A DNA stretch of 6,213 nucleotides, from the NCBI GenBank assembly GCA_900767685.1, contig CAAGAB010000274.1:1-6213 (forward strand). The letters run 5' to 3'. Below the pieces are notes generated by a model. It did no database searches, had not been told where the DNA came from, and saw nothing but the letters and a program-made list of their open reading frames with translations. Position 1 is the stretch's first letter, and each line of letters opens with the position of its first letter. Both the position numbers and the translations under genes were made by a program. The stretch is from an uncultured Coprococcus sp. (GTDB lineage: Bacteria > Bacillota_A > Clostridia > Lachnospirales > Lachnospiraceae). This document shows positions 1 through 4,901 of this stretch, one piece after another.

Positions 1-1168
1 AGGCGAAGGCTACTATCGTGCATATGCAGCTATCGTTTATGCAGCAGAGCTTCTTGGTTACTACAGCGAATTTGCAGCAGATTCTGGATTAGAAGATCTG
101 GCAGCAACTTCAAAGCAGGAGCAGGAAAGTGCACTCGCACTTGCAGATGCAGCATATAAGTTAGCATCAGATTCTGGCTACTTTACTCAGGTTGCAGAAT
201 CAGTAGCATCAAGCGAGGCAGCAGCAGAATCCTCCGCAGCAGAGTCTGTACAGGAAACTCAGGCACAGCCATCCACAGATGCATCTTCAGAAGGAAATAC
301 AACAAATGGTACAGGCGAGACTGCAGCACCAAGCAGCTCAGCATCTGATGAAACCATAAGCGTAGAAGTTCCAACTGTAGCAGCTGTAACAGGTATTGAG
401 GCTTGCTATCAGGGTGGTACAAAGTATGTGGGTGATGTTGTCTACACCGCAGAATTGTTTGTAAGAGTAAGCTACAGCGATGGAACTGTAAAGGATATTT
501 ACGACGGATGGTATTCACCGCAGGTAGGTATGACCTTAAAGCAGGAGGGCTATAATGTTGTAACCATGTATTATGGTGACTTTAGCTCAAACCTGGAAGT
601 ATATGCAAACCCGGCACCTACTCAGGCAACTCAGCCGGCAGCACCGGAGACTCAGCCGGCAGCACCAGAAACACAGCCAGCAGCTCCAGAGACACAGCCA
701 GCAGCTCCAGAGACTCAGCCAGCAGCACCAGAGACTCAGCCAGCAGCTCCAGAGACTCAGCCGGCAGCACCAGAAACACAGCCAGCAGCTCCAGCACCGG
801 CACCAGCTCCAAGCGGTAATGGACAGTCTATCGTAGACTATGCAATGCAGTGGGTAGGACAGTGTAATTATGTATGGGGCGGTACAAACCTGACACCAGG
901 AGGCGGTGTTGACTGTTCTGGATTTACCATGAACGTATACGCAGCATTCGGTATCAGCCTTCCGCACTACTCAGGCTCACAGATTAACTATGGACAGGCT
1001 GTATCATACGAGCAGCTGCAGCCAGGTGATCTTATCTGTTTCCCAGGCCATGTAGGAATCTACATCGGCGGCGGCATGATGGTTCATGCAGCAAGTGCAG
1101 AGAGAGGTATCGTAGTAGATAATGTATTCTATAACAAGCAGCCGATCGGATATCGTCGTCTTGTATAA
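1..1168 (+). CDS. Secreted NlpC/P60 (C40) cell-wall hydrolase with Ig-like domain, 5'-truncated
   Basis: This is the C-terminal part of a probable secreted peptidoglycan endopeptidase. The first full codon is at base 2 and the frame is open to the left edge, giving 388 visible residues. A GTG at 428 is not the start, because coding sequence continues upstream of it. The visible order is: an Ala/Tyr-rich, probably helical segment (about 1-73); a Ser/Ala/Glu/Thr-rich linker (about 74-123); a beta-rich Ig-like domain (about 124-202); eight TQPAAPE repeats (210-264); an APAPAP stretch; and a C-terminal NlpC/P60 domain (about 273-388). The catalytic triad is visible as Cys305 in DCSGF, His350 in GHVGIYIG and His362 in MVHAAS. 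Enzymes of this family cleave stem-peptide bonds, commonly gamma-D-Glu-meso-diaminopimelate, in growth, cell separation or lysis. The signal peptide and any N-terminal domain lie outside the window. The domain call is firm; the exact substrate and physiological role are inference. Confidence 0.93.
   Translation, partial: GEGYYRAYAAIVYAAELLGYYSEFAADSGLEDLAATSKQEQESALALADAAYKLASDSGYFTQVAESVASSEAAAESSAAESVQETQAQPSTDASSEGNTTNGTGETAAPSSSASDETISVEVPTVAAVTGIEACYQGGTKYVGDVVYTAELFVRVSYSDGTVKDIYDGWYSPQVGMTLKQEGYNVVTMYYGDFSSNLEVYANPAPTQATQPAAPETQPAAPETQPAAPETQPAAPETQPAAPETQPAAPETQPAAPETQPAAPAPAPAPSGNGQSIVDYAMQWVGQCNYVWGGTNLTPGGGVDCSGFTMNVYAAFGISLPHYSGSQINYGQAVSYEQLQPGDLICFPGHVGIYIGGGMMVHAASAERGIVVDNVFYNKQPIGYRRLV
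629..793 (+). repeat. 21-bp tandem repeat encoding (TQPAAPE)x8 linker
   Basis: Seven full 21-bp units and one of 18 bp follow each other in frame, each encoding TQPAAPE (the last lacks the Glu), and lead into an APAPAP run. The protein repeat is perfect; the DNA varies only at synonymous third positions (CCG/CCA, GCA/GCT, ACT/ACA, GAG/GAA). Units 3 and 4 are identical, and the unit 2-3 pair recurs as units 7-8, 105 bp downstream. A rigid Pro/Ala-rich stretch between an Ig-like domain and a hydrolase domain is typical of a wall-spanning or spacer linker. Copy number is likely to vary between strains through slippage or recombination. Confidence 0.95.
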
Positions 1169-1181
1169 ATAGTTAAAATTC

Positions 1182-1218
1182 AAGGCCGTCTGTCAGAGTT
1201 GACAGGCGGTCTTATTTT
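1182..1218 (+). terminator. Rho-independent terminator of the NlpC/P60 gene
   Basis: A 14-bp stem pairs AAGGCCGTCTGTCA (1182-1195) with TGACAGGCGGTCTT (1200-1213) across the tetraloop GAGT. All positions pair, two of them as G-U wobbles. The hairpin begins 14 bp after the TAA stop and is followed by a T-rich tail, TTATTTT. The 3' arm also carries the -35 box of the next promoter. Confidence 0.88.
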
Positions 1219-1228
1219 CGTGTATTAT
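1199..1228 (+). promoter_or_regulatory. Predicted sigma-A promoter for the dCMP deaminase gene
   Basis: A perfect -35 hexamer TTGACA (1199-1204) is followed after 18 bp by TATTAT (1223-1228), which matches the -10 consensus at 5 of 6 positions. Transcription would start near 1235, leaving a leader of about 53 nt before the ATG at 1288. The -35 box lies in the loop and 3' arm of the upstream terminator, so the same bases serve both roles. The promoter is predicted from sequence only. Confidence 0.62.
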
Positions 1229-1236
1229 AGCTATAA
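1225..1236. promoter_or_regulatory. Perfect 12-bp palindrome over the -10/+1 region
   Basis: TTATAGCTATAA reads the same on both strands. It overlaps the predicted -10 box and the expected start site of the dCMP deaminase promoter. A protein bound here would block RNA polymerase, so it is a candidate operator. A short AT-rich palindrome could also arise by chance near a promoter. Confidence 0.3.
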
Positions 1237-1252
1237 GAAACGAAGTCATTAA

Positions 1253-1268
1253 CAGTTAACGTTAACTG
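1253..1268. promoter_or_regulatory. Perfect 16-bp palindrome, candidate operator
   Basis: CAGTTAACGTTAACTG is an exact 16-bp palindrome in the predicted 5' UTR of the dCMP deaminase gene, 19 bp before its start codon. The even symmetry with a central AACGTT core resembles LacI-family operators such as that of E. coli PurR; the regulator is unknown and this comparison is inference. In RNA the same bases could form a 6-bp hairpin with an ACGU loop. Its centre is 30 bp from that of the palindrome at 1225-1236. Confidence 0.42.
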
Positions 1269-1287
1269 GGAAAGAAGGTAATATCGC

Positions 1288-1773
1288 ATGAGACGTGATA
1301 AAGTCAATTACTATCTGGATCTGGCAGAGATCGTTTCCCAACGAGGAACCTGCCTTAGACGCCGCTACGGTGCTGTTATCGTAAAAAATGATGAGGTGGT
1401 ATCGACTGGCTATGTCGGTTCACCAAGAGGACGCAAAAACTGTACTGATCTTGGCTATTGCATCCGCCAGAAGCTTCAGATTCCAAGAGGTGAGCGATAT
1501 GAGCTGTGCAGAAGTGTTCACGCTGAGGCAAACGCTATAATCAGTGCATCAAGAGATCAGATGATTGGAAGCTCCTTATATCTGACAGGAGTAGAAGCAG
1601 ATACAGGCGAATATGTAAAAAATTCCAATAGCTGTTCCATGTGTAAGCGAATGATCATAAATGCAGGTATCGAGACTGTTTATGTGCGCGATGATAAAGA
1701 TAATTATCGAGTCGTAAAGGTAGCAGACTGGATTGAAAAGGATGAATCACTAGAGGGTACCTTCGGGTATTAA
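1288..1773 (+). CDS. Deoxycytidylate (dCMP) deaminase, ComEB-like
   Basis: This is a 161-residue zinc-dependent deaminase of the dCMP deaminase family. It most likely converts dCMP to dUMP, the substrate of thymidylate synthase, in the cytoplasm. The zinc and catalytic motif HAEANAI gives His78 and Glu80. The second half of the site is SCSMC (Cys116, Cys119), where many relatives have PCxxC. The N-terminal part carries the family block around GAVIV (28-32) and GYVGSPRG (41-48). The Cys-rich insert typical of the group holds Cys52, Cys58 and Cys74, and with Cys22 it may provide a second, structural zinc site. The start ATG has an AGAAGG Shine-Dalgarno at 1273-1278, 9 nt away. Length is normal for the family. 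The gene appears to have its own promoter, separate from the purine operon. A related nucleotide deaminase activity cannot be excluded. In Bacillus the homologue lies in the comE locus; no competence gene is visible here. Confidence 0.88.
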   Translation: MRRDKVNYYLDLAEIVSQRGTCLRRRYGAVIVKNDEVVSTGYVGSPRGRKNCTDLGYCIRQKLQIPRGERYELCRSVHAEANAIISASRDQMIGSSLYLTGVEADTGEYVKNSNSCSMCKRMIINAGIETVYVRDDKDNYRVVKVADWIEKDESLEGTFGY

Positions 1774-1780
1774 GCAAAAC

Positions 1781-1801
1781 ATGAAATTTGGCTAATTTCA
1801 T
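1781..1801 (+). terminator. Weak AT-rich hairpin after the dCMP deaminase gene, possible terminator
   Basis: ATGAAATT (1781-1788) and AATTTCAT (1794-1801) are exact inverted repeats around a 5-nt loop, starting 7 bp after the stop codon. CTTGATTTT follows. The stem has only two G-C pairs and the T-run is short and interrupted, so termination would be inefficient. Some read-through into purF is plausible. Confidence 0.35.
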
Positions 1802-1802
1802 C

Positions 1803-1831
1803 TTGATTTTCGACAGTCGGTCATATATAAT
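1803..1831 (+). promoter_or_regulatory. Predicted sigma-A promoter of the purF-purB-purA operon
   Basis: TTGATT (1803-1808) and a perfect TATAAT (1826-1831) are separated by the optimal 17 bp. The expected transcription start is near 1837-1839, giving a leader of about 146 nt before the purF ATG at 1984. The spacer contains the short inverted repeat CGAC-A-GTCG (1811-1819), a weak operator candidate. I saw no convincing Bacillus-type PurBox (a pair of inverted CCGAAC-like elements). Confidence 0.72.
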
Positions 1832-1836
1832 TAGGT

Positions 1837-1983
1837 GTGGTGTCCATGCGACAGATTTGTTCGCGTGCGTTTTGCAAAAAAGACTGCAAGAAGCGTCAAG
1901 ACACCATGAAACCTAGGCTGGCGAAGCAAATGAAAAGGCTTCGTCTGTGTGAGAATGTCACAACAACAGGAAGGAAAAGACAA
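1837..1983 (+). promoter_or_regulatory. Structured 5' leader of purF, candidate cis-regulatory RNA
   Basis: Downstream of the promoter the leader can fold into a three-way junction. P1 pairs GTGGTGTC (1837-1844) with GACACCAT (1900-1907). P2 pairs 1845-1853 with 1858-1867, with one bulged T and one G-U. P3 pairs TTTTGCA (1870-1876) with TGCAAGA (1885-1891). A second hairpin follows: GGCGAAGC (1920-1927) with GCTTCGTC (1938-1945), with a 10-nt A-rich loop. A small third one is TGTGA/TCACA (1948-1952/1958-1962). The purF Shine-Dalgarno comes next. The architecture suggests a riboswitch or other RNA control element, but I recognise no known class. No clear intrinsic terminator is visible in the leader, so control, if any, may act on translation or RNA stability. 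All pairings were found by eye without energy calculation. Confidence 0.4.
1968..1974 (+). promoter_or_regulatory. Ribosome binding site fixing the purF start
   Basis: AGGAAGG is a near-ideal Shine-Dalgarno, 9 nt before ATG 1984. The upstream in-frame candidates (GTG 1837, GTG 1840, ATG 1846, 1906 and 1930) lack a comparable site. It therefore decides the start of purF. Confidence 0.85.
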
Positions 1984-3420
1984 ATGATACATCAGCAATA
2001 CGAAGTAGATGACCATCTTCATGAAGAATGCGGCGTGTTCGGCATTTACGACATGGATGGCAATGACGTAGCGTCGACTATTTATTATGGTCTTTTTGCT
2101 CTGCAGCACAGAGGTCAGGAGAGCTGCGGTATCGCAGTAAGCGACACTAGCGGTCCTAAAGGACTAGTACTGAGTCATAAAGGAATGGGTCTGTGCAACG
2201 AGGTGTTTACACCGGAAGACTTAGAGTCAATGAAAGGAAACATCGGTGTAGGCCACACAAGATACTCGACGGCAGGCAGTTCTACGAGAGAGAATGCACA
2301 GCCGCTTGTATTAAACTACATCAAAGGAACACTCGGTATGGCACATAATGGCAACCTGATCAATACGCCGCAGCTGCGCCAGGAGCTTGCAAGAACAGGT
2401 GCAATCTTTCAGACGACAATCGATTCTGAGATTATCGCATACATGATTGCAAGAGCCAGAGTTGAACAGCCGACCGTACAGGCAGCTGTCGCAGAGGCGA
2501 TGAAAAAAATCAAGGGAGCCTATTCACTTGTTGTCATGAGTCCGAGAAAGCTCATTGGAGCAAGAGATCCATATGGATTTAGACCGCTGTGTATCGGAAA
2601 GCGCGGAAATGCCTATATACTGGCATCAGAGAGCTGTGCACTTGACACCATCGGTGCTGAATTTGTCCGTGACGTAGAACCAGGCGAGATCGTCACCATC
2701 ACACAAAAAGGAATTGAATCAAACCGAAGCATGTGTATCCCAAAGGAGCAGCATGCAAGATGTATTTTTGAATATATTTATTTCGCCAGACCAGATGCAT
2801 ATATTGATGGCGTGAGTGTATATGAGAGCCGTCTGATTGCGGGACGTTCTCTTGCAAAGCATCACCCAGTTGATGCTGATCTTGTTGTAGGCGTTCCAGA
2901 GTCAGGAAATGTTGCAGCTATGGGTTATGCGATGGAGAGCGGCATTCCGTATGGCATGGCATTTGTAAAGAACAGCTATGTCGGCAGAACCTTCATCAAG
3001 CCAAAGCAAAGCAGCCGCGAGTCAAGTGTTCGCATTAAGCTGAACGTACTTACAGAGGCTGTAAAGGGAAAGCGTGTCATCATGATTGATGACTCAATCG
3101 TGCGCGGAACCACAAGTGACCGTATTGTCGGTATGCTTCGTGAGGCAGGTGCAAAGGAAGTTCATGTAAGAATCTCCTCACCGCCGTTCTTACATCCGTG
3201 TTACTTTGGAACTGATATTCCATCTGAGGATCAGCTGATTGCCCACAATAGAAGTGTAGATGAAATCTGTAAGATTATTGGAGCTGATTCCCTCGCATAC
3301 TTAGACGAAGAATGTCTGTATGAGATGTCAAAGGGACTGGGCATTTGTACTGGATGTTTCAATGGCAAATATCCGCTGGATCCGCCAACAGAGGATATCC
3401 GCGGTGAATATCAAAAGTAA
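1984..3420 (+). CDS. purF: Amidophosphoribosyltransferase (glutamine PRPP amidotransferase)
   Basis: PurF catalyses the committed first step of de novo purine synthesis: PRPP plus glutamine gives 5-phosphoribosylamine. From ATG 1984 it has 478 residues, normal for the family. The first 15 residues end in HLHEE and precede Cys16 of CGVFGIYD, which fits the cleaved propeptide and N-terminal nucleophile Cys of the Bacillus-type enzyme. The glutaminase half shows Arg93 in HTRYSTAG, Asn122-Gly123 in HNGNL and Asp147 in TIDSE. The PRPP loop is VIMIDDSIVRGTTS (365-378). Cys260, Cys406, Cys455 and Cys458 match the four [4Fe-4S] ligands of the oxygen-sensitive Bacillus-type PurF. The frame is open upstream to 1831, but that stretch is basic, lacks a ribosome binding site and lies in the predicted leader. 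It is the first gene of the purF-purB-purA unit. Feedback inhibition by purine nucleotides is expected from the family. Confidence 0.98.
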   Translation: MIHQQYEVDDHLHEECGVFGIYDMDGNDVASTIYYGLFALQHRGQESCGIAVSDTSGPKGLVLSHKGMGLCNEVFTPEDLESMKGNIGVGHTRYSTAGSSTRENAQPLVLNYIKGTLGMAHNGNLINTPQLRQELARTGAIFQTTIDSEIIAYMIARARVEQPTVQAAVAEAMKKIKGAYSLVVMSPRKLIGARDPYGFRPLCIGKRGNAYILASESCALDTIGAEFVRDVEPGEIVTITQKGIESNRSMCIPKEQHARCIFEYIYFARPDAYIDGVSVYESRLIAGRSLAKHHPVDADLVVGVPESGNVAAMGYAMESGIPYGMAFVKNSYVGRTFIKPKQSSRESSVRIKLNVLTEAVKGKRVIMIDDSIVRGTTSDRIVGMLREAGAKEVHVRISSPPFLHPCYFGTDIPSEDQLIAHNRSVDEICKIIGADSLAYLDEECLYEMSKGLGICTGCFNGKYPLDPPTEDIRGEYQK

Positions 3421-3448
3421 AAAGATATAGAAGAAAGGTTGGTTTACT

Positions 3449-4882
3449 ATGGCAACAGATCGTTATACAAGCCCACTTTCCGAGCGCTATGCCAGCAAGG
3501 AAATGCAATATATTTTTTCACAGGATAAGAAGTTTACCACATGGAGAAAGCTGTGGATCGCACTTGCAGAGAGCGAGAAGGAGCTGGGATTAAATATTAC
3601 AGACGAGCAGATCGCTGAGCTTAAAGAGCATCAGAATGATATCAATTATGATGTTGCAAAGGCGAGAGAGAAGGAAGTTCGTCACGATGTTATGTCTCAC
3701 GTTTATGCATATGGTGTACAATGTCCAAAGGCAAAGGGTATCATCCATCTGGGTGCAACCAGCTGCTATGTAGGTGACAACACTGATATGATCATCATGC
3801 GTGAGGGACTGCAGCTTGTAAAGAAGAAGTTGGTTAATGTCATTGCTGAGCTGGCAAAGTTTGCAGACCGCTACAAGGCGCTGCCGACACTGGCATTTAC
3901 TCATTTCCAGCCGGCACAGCCAACCACAGTCGGAAAGCGTGCAACGCTTTGGATGATGGAGCTTGTGCAGGATTATGAGGATATCTGCTATGTAATCGAT
4001 TCCTTAAAGCTTCTTGGCTCTAAGGGAACAACAGGTACACAGGCATCCTTCATGGAGCTGTTTGACGGCGACCATGCAAAGATCAGAAAACTGGATCAGA
4101 TGATCGCAGATAAGATGGGCTTTGCTGGTGTATATCCTGTTTCAGGACAGACCTATTCCCGTAAAGTAGACAGCCGTGTATTAAATGTACTGGCTGGTAT
4201 TGCAATGAGTGCACATAAGTTTACAAACGATGTGCGTCTTCTGCAGCACTTAAAGGAGGTAGAGGAACCATTTGAGAAGCATCAGATCGGTTCTTCTGCA
4301 ATGGCATATAAGAGAAATCCAATGAGAAGTGAGCGTATTGCTTCTCTGGCAGATTATGTAATCTCAGATGCTATGAATCCGATGCTTGTCGCTTCTACTC
4401 AGTGGTTTGAGCGTACACTTGATGATTCTGCAAACAAGAGAATCAGCATTCCAGAGGGCTTTTTGGCAGTAGATGGTATTCTTGATCTGTATCTGAATAT
4501 CGTAGATGGAATGGTTGTTTATGAGAAAGTAATTCACAAGCATCTGATGGCAGAGCTTCCATTTATGGCAACAGAGAATATCATGATGGATGCAGTAAAG
4601 GAAGGCGGAGACCGTCAGGAGCTGCATGAGAAGATCCGCCAGCTGTCCATGGAGGCTGGACGTAATGTCAAGGTAAACGGTCTTGACAACAACCTGCTTG
4701 ATTTGATTGCAGCAGATGATACATTCCACCTGACAAAGGAGCAGCTGCAGCAGTGCATGAATCCAGAGCGTTACACAGGACGTTCTAAGGAGCAGGTAGA
4801 GGATTTCCTCGCAGAAGTAATAAATCCAATCCTTGCTAGTAACAAGGAAGACCTTGGTATGACAGCAGAGATTAACGTATAA
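3449..4882 (+). CDS. purB: Adenylosuccinate lyase, long (human ADSL-like) type
   Basis: PurB releases fumarate at two steps: SAICAR to AICAR in IMP synthesis, and adenylosuccinate to AMP. The 477-residue protein belongs to the fumarase/aspartase superfamily. The signature loop is GSSAMAYKRNPMRSE (281-295), with Ser282 as the likely general base. His152 in THFQPAQ is the likely general acid, and His79 in RHDVMSH is the third active-site His. These sit 7 residues before human ADSL Ser289, His159 and His86, as recalled. The length and blocks such as GIIHLGATSCYVGDNTD and QWFERTLDDSANKRI are close to the human enzyme, rather than the roughly 430-residue Bacillus form. Ala286 replaces a Pro usual in the signature. 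The start has an AGAAAGG ribosome binding site 10 nt upstream. The gene begins 28 bp after purF with no terminator between, so it is probably co-transcribed. Confidence 0.97.
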   Translation: MATDRYTSPLSERYASKEMQYIFSQDKKFTTWRKLWIALAESEKELGLNITDEQIAELKEHQNDINYDVAKAREKEVRHDVMSHVYAYGVQCPKAKGIIHLGATSCYVGDNTDMIIMREGLQLVKKKLVNVIAELAKFADRYKALPTLAFTHFQPAQPTTVGKRATLWMMELVQDYEDICYVIDSLKLLGSKGTTGTQASFMELFDGDHAKIRKLDQMIADKMGFAGVYPVSGQTYSRKVDSRVLNVLAGIAMSAHKFTNDVRLLQHLKEVEEPFEKHQIGSSAMAYKRNPMRSERIASLADYVISDAMNPMLVASTQWFERTLDDSANKRISIPEGFLAVDGILDLYLNIVDGMVVYEKVIHKHLMAELPFMATENIMMDAVKEGGDRQELHEKIRQLSMEAGRNVKVNGLDNNLLDLIAADDTFHLTKEQLQQCMNPERYTGRSKEQVEDFLAEVINPILASNKEDLGMTAEINV

Positions 4883-4901
4883 GAAAGGTAAGGTAACTGA
4901 T

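Noticed and set aside
629..793. CRISPR array or mobile-element repeat
   Set aside because: The units are directly contiguous with no spacers, keep the reading frame and encode a uniform heptapeptide. They are a coding linker.
573..967. Overlapping genes across the repeat region on both strands
   Set aside because: Open frames here result from the low-complexity repeat lacking stop codons. Their products are low-complexity Gln/Arg/His or Cys/Leu/Trp strings with no recognisable start context.
1253..1268. Insertion-sequence end or attachment site
   Set aside because: The palindrome is single, with no transposase, integrase or flanking target duplication nearby. An operator or a small RNA hairpin is simpler.
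1837..1915. Purine riboswitch or ykkC-type (PRPP/ppGpp/guanidine) riboswitch
   Set aside because: A three-way junction near a pur gene invites the call, but the conserved junction bases of purine riboswitches and the conserved ykkC core motifs are absent. I kept it only as an unclassified structured leader.
1837..1983. N-terminal extension of PurF from GTG 1837, 49 basic in-frame codons
   Set aside because: It has no Shine-Dalgarno, starts at the predicted transcription start and lies in the structured leader. ATG 1984 has an ideal ribosome binding site and yields the expected short propeptide before the nucleophile Cys. An open frame of this length is not surprising by chance.
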